Below are positions 16,837 to 25,769 of a stretch of 64,000 nt of DNA, in pieces. Source of the stretch: Planctomycetota bacterium (GTDB lineage: Bacteria > Planctomycetota > Phycisphaerae > Sedimentisphaerales > Anaerobacaceae); NCBI GenBank assembly GCA_019456255.1, contig VRUG01000015.1, positions 33,053 to 97,052 of the forward strand, read 5' to 3'. The position numbers and the translations under genes were made by a program. Each line of letters begins with the position of its first letter. The first letter of the stretch is position 1. The notes below the pieces were generated by a model. That model was given only the letters and a program-made list of their open reading frames with translations. It was not told where the DNA came from and did not search any database.

Positions 16837-17553
16837 TTAACTTTTGATAAATAATTCTTTTGCTAATTGACGACCTTTATTTGTTTTGAAGTTTTTGTCA
16901 ATAGCCCCATTAATATCCTCGTCACTTTTATCGTGGTATTCTTCTGGTAGGTTAACCAACCAGTCAGCATCCCATATAATTTGAAATTCTTTTGTATTGA
17001 TATCCTTTGCGCTGTGATGATTCGCTATGATTTTGCATATATGTTCGATTGCATCATCAGCGACATTATGCCTTTTTAAGATTCCCTCAGCGATTGCAGG
17101 GCCCTCGATTTCCTGGAACTTTCCAGCGGCTGAGCCGTGTTTTTTTTCTGCTTCTAAGATTCCTATATCATGTAAGATAGCTGCAGCTTTCACTATCAGC
17201 GGGTCACCACCCTCGGCTTGTTGAATCTGCTCTGCGTAATTCAGGACTGACAAGGCGTGGTCGATCCTTTTCGTGTCACGGCCAAAAACCTTTTTCATCT
17301 CTGCTATTAACTTGTCGCGCAATACACTTGCATCAGCGCCAAATGTGACCCCAAGGCATTGTTCGGCGTATTGGCACCACTCGGCACAACCCAAATCAAT
17401 TTTAGGATTAATGACCATCGCACCGCACTTGCGGCATTTCAACTTCGGCTCGTCCTTGAAAAACTCAATAGTCTTGCCGCAGTCGGGACATTCCACTTCA
17501 AAAATATCGTCCGGCTTCCAAAATCTCTGGTCCTGTCCAGGACATCTAAACAT
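16837..17553 (-). CDS. Zinc-ribbon plus HD-domain phosphohydrolase
   Basis: 238 aa in two parts. Residues 1-65 hold a zinc-ribbon-like set of Cys pairs (CPDCGKTIEF, CRKCGAM) plus further Cys (CAEWCQYAEQC). Residues ~85-238 are an HD domain: KRIDHALSVLNYAEQI, AAILHDIGILEAEKKHG with the HD pair, ICKIIANHHSAKD, and IIWDADWLVNLPE. HD proteins hydrolyse phosphate esters, often of nucleotides. The same gene pair (HD protein with Cys ribbon beside hcp) suggests an accessory role in nitrosative stress, but the substrate is unknown. It is within the Rrf2 operon. Confidence 0.85.
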   Translation of the reverse strand: MFRCPGQDQRFWKPDDIFEVECPDCGKTIEFFKDEPKLKCRKCGAMVINPKIDLGCAEWCQYAEQCLGVTFGADASVLRDKLIAEMKKVFGRDTKRIDHALSVLNYAEQIQQAEGGDPLIVKAAAILHDIGILEAEKKHGSAAGKFQEIEGPAIAEGILKRHNVADDAIEHICKIIANHHSAKDINTKEFQIIWDADWLVNLPEEYHDKSDEDINGAIDKNFKTNKGRQLAKELFIKS

Positions 17554-17573
17554 AACTTTATCCTTAAGCTTTT

Positions 17574-17924
17574 TTATGACCGAATCATTGTGAGAAGCAT
17601 TTTAAATCTCTCCTGCGCGTCAACCGCATGCGGTATGTTACCGGGCATAATAATAATCTGTCCGGCACAGGCGGTTTTTTCCTCACCACCGATAGTCAAT
17701 TTTGCTGAACCGTCAATTACCTGTACAACCGCATCATAAGGTGATTGATGTTCACTCAATTTCTGCCCCTTGTCAAACGCAAAAAGTGTAATTGTGCCAG
17801 ATTTTTTATCCAATATTGTTTTGCTCACTACCGAGTCATCCGCATATTCGATAAGTTCATTTACTGTCTGGCTGTTACTGACAACAGTATCGAGTAAGCT
17901 GGTTTTTTTGTCTTCATCGCTCAT
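17574..17924 (-). CDS. Cupin-domain protein
   Basis: A single small cupin, 116 aa. The core motifs are LSEHQSPYDAVVQVIDG (modified first motif with H and E-like positions) and GQIIIMPGNIPHAVDAQERF (second motif with His). Such small cupins bind a metal and often sense or process small molecules. The start MSDEDKKTSLLD follows AAAGGA; an upstream in-frame ATG would overlap the Rrf2 gene. It lies directly behind the regulator gene in the stress operon, so it is likely under Rrf2 control. Function unknown. Confidence 0.85.
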   Translation of the reverse strand: MSDEDKKTSLLDTVVSNSQTVNELIEYADDSVVSKTILDKKSGTITLFAFDKGQKLSEHQSPYDAVVQVIDGSAKLTIGGEEKTACAGQIIIMPGNIPHAVDAQERFKMLLTMIRS

Positions 17925-17935
17925 GCTATATTCCT

Positions 17936-18364
17936 TTAATTTGGATAATTGCCTTTCCATGCCTTTAGCAAATCTGCAAGTGATGTCCTTGAAAAATAAT
18001 CATCAACATAATCCTGCAATCCGATAAGGCTTCGTCGAATAACGCAGGCACTTTGCCGCTGGCAATCATAGTCATCTGACATGCATTTATTCAAGTATAT
18101 TGCTCCCTGAATCGCTTCGATAATCTGCCTTATAGTTATTTCAGAAGGCTCACGACTCAAACTAAATCCGCCCTTTGGCCCCATAGAACTTACAACCAGA
18201 TCAGCATTACGCAGCGTTTGCATCAGTTTGCATGCCAGCTGATACGAAATATCTTCCTCATTAGATATATTTCTGGTTGAAACCGTATCGTGTTGCCAAT
18301 GCCTGGTAAGGTTCAGCATCGCACGCAGTGCATAATCGGTATTTCGTCTTAACATATCCATCAT
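17936..18364 (-). CDS. Rrf2-family regulator with Fe-S cysteines
   Basis: Winged-helix regulator of 142 aa. The start NMMDMLRRNTDYALRAMLNL matches the family N-terminus, and KLMQTLRNADLVVSSMGPKG is the recognition helix and wing. Three Cys in CMSDDYDCQRQSAC, spaced 7 and 5 residues, are the cluster ligands seen in IscR/NsrR/RsrR-type sensors. The start was placed at the ATG after AGGGA; the open frame extends upstream only through a promoter. It heads the operon containing hcp, as NO-sensing NsrR often does, so an NO or redox sensor is likely. Autoregulation is likely because its promoter is adjacent. Confidence 0.9.
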   Translation of the reverse strand: MMDMLRRNTDYALRAMLNLTRHWQHDTVSTRNISNEEDISYQLACKLMQTLRNADLVVSSMGPKGGFSLSREPSEITIRQIIEAIQGAIYLNKCMSDDYDCQRQSACVIRRSLIGLQDYVDDYFSRTSLADLLKAWKGNYPN

Positions 18365-18401
18365 ATTAATCCCTAAATTTCCGCTTTTTCTATATAATAC
18401 C

Positions 18402-18430
18402 AATATAGTCCCACTTCGGCATTTTGTCAA
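18402..18430 (-). promoter_or_regulatory. Strong promoter of the Rrf2/Hcp operon
   Basis: On the minus strand TTGACA (18430-18425) and TATATT (18407-18402) with 17 bp between are near-consensus. The -10 region lies in the imperfect dyad GGACTATATTGGTATTATATAG, a likely Rrf2 operator. The first TTG of the open frame is the -35 box, which rules out the longer Rrf2 start. Confidence 0.75.
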
Positions 18431-18495
18431 TACCTAAAATAATTTTTTTTGGAAAATTTTTACTATTTTAACCTCTTATACTTAAAGGAGTTATA

Positions 18496-20223
18496 TTATT
18501 GGACTATGCAGACAGCTTCAGCTCCGGCTATTTGTATCTGTTTTTTGAACCCTTTTTTCGATGAAAAATAATATTTTTTTCCGGCGTCCAGTTCCACCTT
18601 TTCATTATCAACCTTTATTATAACCTCCTGATTCGGTTCTTTTGTGAGAATTATGTTAGCTAATACGAAAGCTTTTTCCAATCCATCGCCGGTCTCAAAA
18701 TTAACAACTTCATCCGGCTGGGCCAGTCTACTGCCGTCATAAATCGAATTTTCTGCCATTGTATTTAGCCGCTGATATGCGTCCTGAACAGAAGCGGTGT
18801 TCGCCATTTCGAGAGAAACGGGATTTCTCTGAATTGCCGCTTTGACAAAAGGCTGCCAGTCGCAGGTTTCCATGTCCCTGAAAGCATAAAAGGCAAGGTC
18901 GGCAGTAATGTTTTGCCTGCGGATCGTTTGGAGGTAATCAATGACCTGCTCTCGGGTTTGTTCTGTAGAAATTTTTATAGGCTCGGTTTTAATAAAATTC
19001 TTATCTGAACCCGGCAGCTTTGGGGTGATGTACATAAAATTCAGCAGGTCGTTCATAAAATCATCGACGTTGGGAATAAAAGGTGCCAGATATTTTTTAA
19101 ACGCCTTTTTATCATCGGTTTGTTTTATGTTGATGCCTTCATAATCTACAAAGCTGCACAATTGACGGACACATATCCGGTCGACGAGTTTGTACGGAAG
19201 AATATCTTCATTTGAAACCTCGTCAAGTAATCTTTCAAAGGTGTCATCGGCGATTCTAAAATTACTGTCATGCTCATAATGAAAGAGTACTTCAGCTTTT
19301 GCGAATTTTTGTCCGCCTCGGCATTGTTCACAGCAGAACTGGAAATACTTTTGATATTTCGGATGGCTACGCAAAAAGTTTGCTAATGTCAATGTTGTAA
19401 TGTCAGTTGAAAGATAGCCGCCAAGTTTCTGGGTGAAGCGATTATAGGCCTCTGTGTCCATTGTCGCATCATTATAGAAACAATGCACGAAACCGGTATT
19501 ATGAGTGATTATAGTCACTTGTTCGTTGCGAATAGCTCTTTGAGCCTTGATTGAGATAGCTGTCCCGTTAAACCACATTGTTTTTGTGACCAGTCTTCTG
19601 TTGTTAGTCAGCACGCCGTTATTTATATCAAGATAGTTTTGCGAATGCAGGGGGGTTAGAATCATAAAGATGTCTTCAAGAGGAATCCGGCAGACGACAA
19701 AAGCAGCTGCTGCATATAAAGCCGACAATGACACACACTCACCCGCCGCCTTTTCGTAACCTTTTCTGTGTCGAAAGGCATCCATTGCTTCGACGGTTTC
19801 AGTTTTCCAATATGGTATTAAGTTATCATCATATTTGTCCAGACCGAAATGCCTTCGGATATCAACGTCAAAATAATACTGGTCGCCGTGATAACCAAAC
19901 AGTGCGTTACTGGCGGCAATGTCATCGGGTGAAATAAAAGGTTCGAACCGCTTAAGTTCTTTGTCCTTATCGGTAAGTCCCCATGTCTCAAGGTCAAGAT
20001 TGAATTCGAACTCGTCCATGATAAATTGTTTAAGTCGCATTAGTTTTTTATAGCTGGTTTTTCCCTCCAGTTTTTTAAAGCAGTCTACGTCGCGCCACTT
20101 CCAAATGATGGGGCTCATGATGTTGGCCATGACAAGGCTGTACATCAACTCAGGGAAAACGAACACCTCCATATCTGAAAGTGTTATAGCGGAGGTGTAT
20201 TTTTCAAGTTCTTTGGCGTTCAT
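18496..20223 (-). CDS. Conserved hypothetical protein, transglutaminase-like motif
   Basis: 575 aa, not recognised as a named family. Residues ~155-210 read EKAAGECVSLSALYAAAAF then RIPLEDIFMILTPLHSQNYL. This resembles the transglutaminase/protease core, in which a Cys in GxC is followed by a helix, a GIP-like turn, and a His about 25-30 residues on. The Asp of YLDI could complete a triad. A second Cys cluster FCCEQCRGGQ appears near residue 300. The C-terminus (VVNFETGDGLEKAFVLANII) looks like a beta-rich domain. No signal peptide, so cytoplasmic. Its stop-start junction with the TIGR02757 gene is immediate (20223/20224), so the two are cotranscribed. The enzyme assignment is inference. Confidence 0.7.
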   Translation of the reverse strand: MNAKELEKYTSAITLSDMEVFVFPELMYSLVMANIMSPIIWKWRDVDCFKKLEGKTSYKKLMRLKQFIMDEFEFNLDLETWGLTDKDKELKRFEPFISPDDIAASNALFGYHGDQYYFDVDIRRHFGLDKYDDNLIPYWKTETVEAMDAFRHRKGYEKAAGECVSLSALYAAAAFVVCRIPLEDIFMILTPLHSQNYLDINNGVLTNNRRLVTKTMWFNGTAISIKAQRAIRNEQVTIITHNTGFVHCFYNDATMDTEAYNRFTQKLGGYLSTDITTLTLANFLRSHPKYQKYFQFCCEQCRGGQKFAKAEVLFHYEHDSNFRIADDTFERLLDEVSNEDILPYKLVDRICVRQLCSFVDYEGINIKQTDDKKAFKKYLAPFIPNVDDFMNDLLNFMYITPKLPGSDKNFIKTEPIKISTEQTREQVIDYLQTIRRQNITADLAFYAFRDMETCDWQPFVKAAIQRNPVSLEMANTASVQDAYQRLNTMAENSIYDGSRLAQPDEVVNFETGDGLEKAFVLANIILTKEPNQEVIIKVDNEKVELDAGKKYYFSSKKGFKKQIQIAGAEAVCIVQ

Positions 20224-21087
20224 TTAGTTATTGTCCTTTTGCTTTAGGCAAAACTCCAGCAGTTCACACAATTGGCACTTATCTCCGATTTTGCCGGTGC
20301 AGTTTTCAACGATACCTACCCTCGACAATGCAAAATCATATTTGACCGGGTCATCGGGTACAATTCCACTAAAACTTTTTGTAATTTCGACAGCAACCGA
20401 CAAAGACACCGTTTTTCGGTCATAAAAGCCTAAAATCCTGCATAATCTCCCCATATGTACGTCGATTGGGACGATTAGTTTGCTCTTATCGATGGATTTC
20501 CAAAGCCCGGTATCTACATCGTCGTCGCGCACCATCCATCTCAAGAACAGGTTCAATCTTTTGCAGGCACTACCTGCGGCAGGGCTTACCAGCAGATATT
20601 TTAACCCCTTAGTAGCTTGGCCGCCATGCAGCTGGCTATAACGTTCAAGCAGGGATTCACAAAATTTTGAAAGTGCCGGGATGATATTTTCATCCTGCGG
20701 GTCATAGCCAAGCAGGAAATATTTTTCTATACTGCTGTTTTCTTTTAAGATGCCACGCAGTAATTCAAGCAAATCGCAAATATTTTCACCGGTAGTGAAA
20801 CGATGTTTAAAATTGCTTAATTTTTTTCGGTCAGTTTTTTGGAAGTTAGTTACAAAATCGTACGGACTCTTGCCCATGCAGTTTAAAAGTTTAGTTACAT
20901 CTTTTTCAATCTGCTGAACTCTTCCGTATGCAAGTGCCGCTGCCAGAAATCCCACAATTTCCATATCGGCAGGTTTTGAATAACGGTATATGAACTGCAG
21001 GGGGTCGGGCTCGATAAGTTCACGACGGTTGTACTTGCCGTAAAGTTTTTCTAATATTTTTTTAATATGGATGGTTTGTGTTTCCAC
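20224..21087 (-). CDS. TIGR02757 family protein (DUF2400)
   Basis: 287 aa, matching the TIGR02757 family of unknown function seen in Bacteroidetes, spirochaetes and planctomycetes. Features include DPLQFIYRYSKPADMEIVGFL, LAAALAYGRVQQIEKDV, NLFLRWMVRDDDVDTGLW and IVPIDVHMGRLCRILGF. The second half has an HhH-GPD/endonuclease III-like feel, with a C-terminal Cys set CTGKIGDKCQLCELLEFC that resembles a [4Fe-4S] or zinc site. A DNA-repair role is suggested by that resemblance but not shown. It lies between zwf and the transglutaminase-like gene. Confidence 0.85.
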   Translation of the reverse strand: METQTIHIKKILEKLYGKYNRRELIEPDPLQFIYRYSKPADMEIVGFLAAALAYGRVQQIEKDVTKLLNCMGKSPYDFVTNFQKTDRKKLSNFKHRFTTGENICDLLELLRGILKENSSIEKYFLLGYDPQDENIIPALSKFCESLLERYSQLHGGQATKGLKYLLVSPAAGSACKRLNLFLRWMVRDDDVDTGLWKSIDKSKLIVPIDVHMGRLCRILGFYDRKTVSLSVAVEITKSFSGIVPDDPVKYDFALSRVGIVENCTGKIGDKCQLCELLEFCLKQKDNN

Positions 21088-21123
21088 GGGTTATTTTAAC
21101 TTTAAGTTTTTCATCTTACAGGG

Positions 21124-22674
21124 TTAATCGGTTGCGAGTTTTCGCCATGTCCGTCCGTCAGCTTCAATCAGGTTGTCAGCAGCAGAGAAACTCTCGGCAC
21201 CGGCCCGATATTCAAAAGGCATCGTTTTGTCCTTTTCCCATGCCTGGAGTATCGGCGTCAAAAGTTTCCATGATATTTCGACATCGTCCTGCCTTGTAAA
21301 AAGGGTCTGATCCCCAACCATACAATCCAAAAGCAGCCTTTGATAAGCTTCGGGCGTCTCGGTTCCAAATATGTCACTATAGTTAAAGTTCATTCTAAGC
21401 GTACTCATACATATTTTCGAGCCGGGCCTTTTTGCCTGAAAGCTTAGCGTAATGCCCTCATCGGGCTGAATCTGTAGTACGAGAATATTAGGGGGCATTT
21501 CTTCGAGGTCTGCTGAAAGAAACATCGAATGCGGAACTTTCTTAAACGTAATAGCTATTTCAGTGTCCTTATGCGAAAGCCTCTTGCCTGTACGCAGATA
21601 AAAAGGCACATCCTTCCATCGCCAGTTATCGATAAACAATTTGGCAGCGACATATGTCTCGGTTGTCGAGTCCGTGTCTACGCCTTCTTCGCTATGATAC
21701 CCCTGTACTTTCTCGCCGTCGATATGGCCTTCTATGTATTGGCCTCGCACAATGCTTTCCGACCACGGTTCAAGGTTAAACTTTCGTATCGACCGCAGCA
21801 CCTTTACCTTTTCATCTCTTATGTGGTCGGCATTAAACGATGTCGGCGGCTCCATCGCTACCAGCGAAAGCATACTGAGCATATGGTTTTGAAACATGTC
21901 ACGAAGTGCGCCCGATTTGTCATAATAGCCGCTACGATGTCCGATACCCAATGATTCAGCTATTGTAATCTGCACATGGTCGATGTAATCGCGTTTCCAA
22001 ATCGGCTCGAAAATCGCATTAGCGAAGCGAAACATCAAGATATTCTGCACGGTTTCTTTACCGAGATAATGGTCTATTCGATAAACCTGCGATTCATCAA
22101 AACACTTATGTACTATTTTGTTTAGCTCGGCAGCACTCTTTGAATCCCTACCGAAGGGCTTTTCAATGACGAGCCTGATTTTGCTTTGGTCCTGGGATTC
22201 ATCGAGACATGAAAGCCCTGAATCGCCAAGCTGTTGAACTATTACCGGGTACAGGAAGGGCGGGACAGCCAGATAGAAAAGAATATTACCGTCAATACCA
22301 TGACTTTTATTCAATTCAGCGATTTTGTCTTTGAGATTGGCGTAAAATTGCGGGTCGGTATAATCGCCTGATGCGTAATGGAGCTTATCAGTAAAAGCCT
22401 TCAGTTTTTCGGCAGGGACTTCGGCATTTTTTTCCTTTAATGCCTGTTTGGCAATATCACGAAACTGCTGGTCGGATATTTTTTTTCGGCCACAACCTAA
22501 AAGGTAGAACTTGTCATCAATCAAATCATTTGTGTATAATTTGAAAATGCTGGCGAGTAATTTACGGCGTGTGAGGTCGCCTGATGCTCCGAAGACCACC
22601 ATAGCTGTCGGAGGTGCTGTTATCTCGGCACAAATAACATCCTGAACAGATACTGAAGGCTTAATTTCTTTCAT
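21124..22674 (-). CDS. zwf: Glucose-6-phosphate 1-dehydrogenase
   Basis: First enzyme of the oxidative pentose phosphate pathway, producing NAD(P)H. MVVFGASGDLTRRKLLASIF is the dinucleotide-binding motif, and VYRIDHYLGKETVQNILMFRFAN contains the active-site RIDHYLGKE. YIDHVQITIAESLG and the C-terminal PDEGITLSFQAKRPG are also typical. 516 aa is usual. It follows the rubredoxin gene on the same strand by 57 bp. Placement next to the oxidative-stress genes suggests NADPH supply for peroxide defence, which is inference. Confidence 0.97.
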   Translation of the reverse strand: MKEIKPSVSVQDVICAEITAPPTAMVVFGASGDLTRRKLLASIFKLYTNDLIDDKFYLLGCGRKKISDQQFRDIAKQALKEKNAEVPAEKLKAFTDKLHYASGDYTDPQFYANLKDKIAELNKSHGIDGNILFYLAVPPFLYPVIVQQLGDSGLSCLDESQDQSKIRLVIEKPFGRDSKSAAELNKIVHKCFDESQVYRIDHYLGKETVQNILMFRFANAIFEPIWKRDYIDHVQITIAESLGIGHRSGYYDKSGALRDMFQNHMLSMLSLVAMEPPTSFNADHIRDEKVKVLRSIRKFNLEPWSESIVRGQYIEGHIDGEKVQGYHSEEGVDTDSTTETYVAAKLFIDNWRWKDVPFYLRTGKRLSHKDTEIAITFKKVPHSMFLSADLEEMPPNILVLQIQPDEGITLSFQAKRPGSKICMSTLRMNFNYSDIFGTETPEAYQRLLLDCMVGDQTLFTRQDDVEISWKLLTPILQAWEKDKTMPFEYRAGAESFSAADNLIEADGRTWRKLATD

Positions 22675-22731
22675 TGCCAGCTAATACCTTTTTCTTAAAG
22701 GGGCACAATTTAGTTTAGAATCTATCGGGAC

Positions 22732-22893
22732 TTATTCTTCAACTGCCGAAAATTCATCTTTGCCTGCGCCGCATTCCGGACAGACCCAGTCATCGGGCAA
22801 ATCATCAAAAGAAGTGCCTGCCTCGATTCCATTATCAGGGTCGCCAACTTGCGGGTCATAGATATAGCTGCATATTTCACATTTATATTTCAT
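22732..22893 (-). CDS. Rubredoxin
   Basis: A 53-residue one-iron electron carrier. [19 protein letters not shown] and [16 protein letters not shown] give the two C-x2-C knuckles that bind iron, with the conserved Tyr, Pro and Trp. Nothing is missing for its length. It lies just downstream of the ferritin-like and desulfoferrodoxin genes, and is the likely electron donor to the flavodiiron protein, desulfoferrodoxin or rubrerythrin encoded nearby. Confidence 0.97.
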   Translation of the reverse strand: MKYKCEICSYIYDPQVGDPDNGIEAGTSFDDLPDDWVCPECGAGKDEFSAVEE

Positions 22894-22946
22894 GTTCTCC
22901 GACTCCTTTTAGCTATTTGAATTTTCACCCATCTGCACAAGCAGAA

Positions 22947-23438
22947 TTATTCGTATTTTTTTAGATAATTGAGCAGTGTTGTAATATGGTTCAACTCTTC
23001 AAGGATAACTGCTTCGACCTTATCCTGTCCGGCCTTGGTAGGAACCATACTTTTCAAGCCGAAATAATAAACAACGGATTCTTTTTCAGCGTTAAGAGCA
23101 ATCTCGATAACCTCCACGATTGACTCGTTGCCGGTCAGCTTTTGAGAGGGGGTGACTTTTCCCTCCGAGCCATGGGCATCTGCCATTGCCTGAAGATACA
23201 TCCCTGCTTCATTATCGGGGTCAAAAGTAGACTGCTGCCTTTCCTTGTTGGTTAGCTGCTTTCTCATCTCCTGAAAAGTTTTGAGATGGCCATCTTCCAT
23301 AGCAGCCATATCAAGCAGCATTTGTTTTGTTTCCTCTTCAGAAGCATTTTCCGCAGCCTCGCGATAGAATTTTGCGCCATTTCGCTCCATGTCTTCTGCA
23401 ATCTCAAATATTTCATCTGCGTTAAATGTGATACTCAT
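22947..23438 (-). CDS. Ferritin-like diiron protein (rubrerythrin-related)
   Basis: 163 aa, four-helix diiron protein. FEIAEDMERNGAKFYREAAE carries the first E...E-x-x-Y type ligands, MLLDMAAMEDGHLKTFQEM the second E-x-x-H pair, and the C-terminal EVIEIALNAEKESVVYYF and VILEELNHITTLLNYL the matching helices. No rubredoxin domain is attached. The start MSITF was chosen because AAAGGATAA, overlapping the desulfoferrodoxin stop, supplies its ribosome site. Likely iron- or peroxide-handling. Confidence 0.87.
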   Translation of the reverse strand: MSITFNADEIFEIAEDMERNGAKFYREAAENASEEETKQMLLDMAAMEDGHLKTFQEMRKQLTNKERQQSTFDPDNEAGMYLQAMADAHGSEGKVTPSQKLTGNESIVEVIEIALNAEKESVVYYFGLKSMVPTKAGQDKVEAVILEELNHITTLLNYLKKYE

Positions 23439-23440
23439 TT

Positions 23441-23815
23441 TTATCCTTTCCATAATCCATGCTTGGTGCAATGTTCCCTTGCTGTCACTTGCTCGGCATC
23501 AATATTAAAGGTCGCTTCTGGCGGCTGCCCCGGGCTCAGGAATTGGCTACAAGTTTTACCATCAGCTACAACTTCAATCCATTCAATATAATGGTCCTCT
23601 TCCATTGGGTGCGCGACCGAGCCGACCTTTACTTTAATGCCGCCGTCTATCTCCTCGATTACGGGGACATGTTTTTCCTTGCCTTCATCGGCTGTTTTTT
23701 CGACAAGCTTTTCCATAGGCTGCCCACAACAAACCAAGGCACCACCAGCTCCATGGAGAACTTCTACGATATTGCCGCACAATGAACATTTATAAACTTC
23801 GAGTTTATTTGCCAT
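23441..23815 (-). CDS. dfx: Desulfoferrodoxin (superoxide reductase, two-iron type)
   Basis: Reduces superoxide to peroxide without making oxygen. The N-terminal desulforedoxin domain has [13 protein letters not shown] and ALVCCGQPM with four Cys for the first iron. The catalytic domain has [25 protein letters not shown] and [12 protein letters not shown], giving the four His and one Cys of the second site; the Glu of VIEE is the usual gating residue position. 124 aa is standard. It is between the flavodiiron and ferritin-like genes, with its stop overlapping the next gene's ribosome site. Confidence 0.96.
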   Translation of the reverse strand: MANKLEVYKCSLCGNIVEVLHGAGGALVCCGQPMEKLVEKTADEGKEKHVPVIEEIDGGIKVKVGSVAHPMEEDHYIEWIEVVADGKTCSQFLSPGQPPEATFNIDAEQVTAREHCTKHGLWKG

Positions 23816-23876
23816 TTGCTTTCTCCTTTACAATATATGTTGTCTCACTTCAACTTTTAAATTCCGCTAATATTTT

Positions 23877-25058
23877 TTAATCAACAATATTTATTGACTT
23901 ATGTTTGGCAAGGATATCATCTGCGAGTTTGTCCAAAGCCAGAAAATCCTCGTTCTTTGGATACCCTTTGACAACGATAGGGTCGAACAATTCGACTTTA
24001 AGGTTTCCAAGCATGCCTGCAAGCTGCTCAACCATTTTACTTGCCCATCCGAACGAGCCTATTATACCGGCGAACTTTGCTTTTGGCCTAAGGGCATTTG
24101 CCAGAATAGCTGCATAAGCGACAACGGGATGAGGCCCAGTTAGAACTGTCGGTGAGCCTATTATAATGGTAGCAGCGTCAACCAGAGATATCGCCAACTG
24201 GCCGATATCGGTTTCTATCAGGTTAAAGGGCTTAACAGTAATGCCCCTTTCAATCAACGCATCAATAAGATATTCAACCATCTTTTTAGTGCTGCCATGC
24301 ATCGAAACGTAGGGCAGTACGACCTCATTTTTAACATTGTCACTCGTCCAGTCCTTATACGCGTTTATGATGAAATCCGGTCTATTATGCACAGGCCCGT
24401 GACTCGGAGCAATCATCTCGATATCAAGAGCGTCTATTTTTTTGAGATTATTCTTTATCGGATTCCTAAAAGGCATCATTATTTCGGCATAGTATCTTTT
24501 AGCGGCCTCGTAAACTTTTGGTTCATCGTCAACGAACAGGTTCGACGCCGCAAGATGTGAACCAAAAAAGTCGCATGGGAACAATATTTTGTCTTCCTGT
24601 AAATATGTAGCGAGGGTTTCAGGCCAGTGCACCCATGGGACATAGAGAAACTGCAACGTTTTGTCACCGAGCGAAAGCGTTTCGCCGTCATCAACGGTGA
24701 TGAATTTGTCCTCTGGTATGCATAACAAATCCATAAGCGTTGATTTGCATTTCGGGTTTGTCACGACCATTGCGCCTGGATAAAGCACGAGGATGTCGGC
24801 AATACTACCTGAATGGTCCTGCTCACCATGATGAGCGACAATATAATCAATCTTATCGACGCCAGCCTTCACAAGATTGTCGATGAGGACTTCAACTTTT
24901 GCAGGGTCAACGGTATCGAGCAGGGCGGTCTTGTCACTGCCTTTTATCAGATACGCATTGTAAGTCGTTCCATCCGGTAAAGGGATAAGTTCATCAAATA
25001 GTCTTCTGTCGAAATCCATTGCCCCCACAGCTAATACATCCGGTTTTAGTTGTTTCAA
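23877..25058 (-). CDS. fprA: Flavodiiron protein (rubredoxin:oxygen/NO oxidoreductase)
   Basis: A-type flavoprotein, reducing O2 or NO with electrons from rubredoxin. The N-terminal metallo-beta-lactamase-like domain carries diiron ligands in VAHHGEQDHSGSI, the Asp of FPCDFFGSHLA and APSHGPVH. The C-terminal flavodoxin domain begins with VVLPYVSMHGSTKKMVEYLI and has GSPTVLTGPHPVVAYA. 393 aa is typical; no fused rubredoxin. The separate rubredoxin gene 1 kb downstream likely supplies the donor. Central to oxygen defence in this operon and possibly to NO detoxification alongside Hcp. Confidence 0.96.
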   Translation of the reverse strand: MKQLKPDVLAVGAMDFDRRLFDELIPLPDGTTYNAYLIKGSDKTALLDTVDPAKVEVLIDNLVKAGVDKIDYIVAHHGEQDHSGSIADILVLYPGAMVVTNPKCKSTLMDLLCIPEDKFITVDDGETLSLGDKTLQFLYVPWVHWPETLATYLQEDKILFPCDFFGSHLAASNLFVDDEPKVYEAAKRYYAEIMMPFRNPIKNNLKKIDALDIEMIAPSHGPVHNRPDFIINAYKDWTSDNVKNEVVLPYVSMHGSTKKMVEYLIDALIERGITVKPFNLIETDIGQLAISLVDAATIIIGSPTVLTGPHPVVAYAAILANALRPKAKFAGIIGSFGWASKMVEQLAGMLGNLKVELFDPIVVKGYPKNEDFLALDKLADDILAKHKSINIVD

Positions 25059-25143
25059 TCTGTCATCCTTTCAATTCAATTGACGCACGATAAAAATTGC
25101 TTTTTAAATCCTACGAACACCGTGACAATTTGTTGCGATAAAA

Positions 25144-25659
25144 TTACAACAAATTTTTTGCCGCCTGCAGCGCGGCGTCATAATCAGGCTCATCCGTTAA
25201 CTCTTCAACTATCTGCTTATACCTGATTATGCCTTCTTTATCCACTACAAATACGGCCCGCGCCAACAATCTCAGATCCTTTATCACAAGTCCGTACGCT
25301 TTTCCGAAAGCCATGTCACGGTGGTCCGAGAGTGTCTGGATATTCTCGATCCCTGCTGCACCGCACCATCGCTTTTGAGCAAACGGCAGGTCCATACTGA
25401 TTGTCAAAACAATGACATCGTCGCCTAAACGGTCAGCTTCTTCATTGAATCGACGCGTCATCGTATCGCATACCGAGGTATCTAAAGAGGGCACCGAGGA
25501 AATTATACAGACCTTGCCCTTAAACGATGACAATTTGACTCCCGAGAGGTCATTAGCAATAACTTCGAAATCCGGTGCAGCTTGGCCGACCTCTACATCG
25601 TCGCCCTGTAACGCCAGCGGACTTCCTTTCATTGTGACTTGTTTTTTTGTCTCTAACAT
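25144..25659 (-). CDS. tpx: Thiol peroxidase
   Basis: Tpx-type peroxiredoxin reducing hydrogen or alkyl peroxides. VEVGQAAPDFEVIANDLSG opens the fold, and SVPSLDTSVCDTMTRRFNEE has the peroxidatic Cys in the family motif; the resolving Cys is in FAQKRWCGAAGIEN. FVVDKEGIIRYKQIVEELTDEPDYD closes it. 171 aa is normal. The start follows AAGGAG; the frame upstream is open for 25 codons but lacks support. It sits between rubrerythrin and the flavodiiron gene. Confidence 0.95.
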   Translation of the reverse strand: MLETKKQVTMKGSPLALQGDDVEVGQAAPDFEVIANDLSGVKLSSFKGKVCIISSVPSLDTSVCDTMTRRFNEEADRLGDDVIVLTISMDLPFAQKRWCGAAGIENIQTLSDHRDMAFGKAYGLVIKDLRLLARAVFVVDKEGIIRYKQIVEELTDEPDYDAALQAAKNLL

Positions 25660-25769
25660 ATTTCTCTCCTTAACAACCCCAGCTTGAAATGCAGCCAACC
25701 CTAATAGCCTTTTAAGCTTAGTAAAAGCTTTCATTTACCATTATCTGCGATTGTCATCGCTAACTTTAA

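Noticed and set aside
18365..18430. N-terminal extension of the Rrf2 protein
   Set aside because: Its first codon is the TTG of the -35 box, so the region is untranscribed or untranslated.
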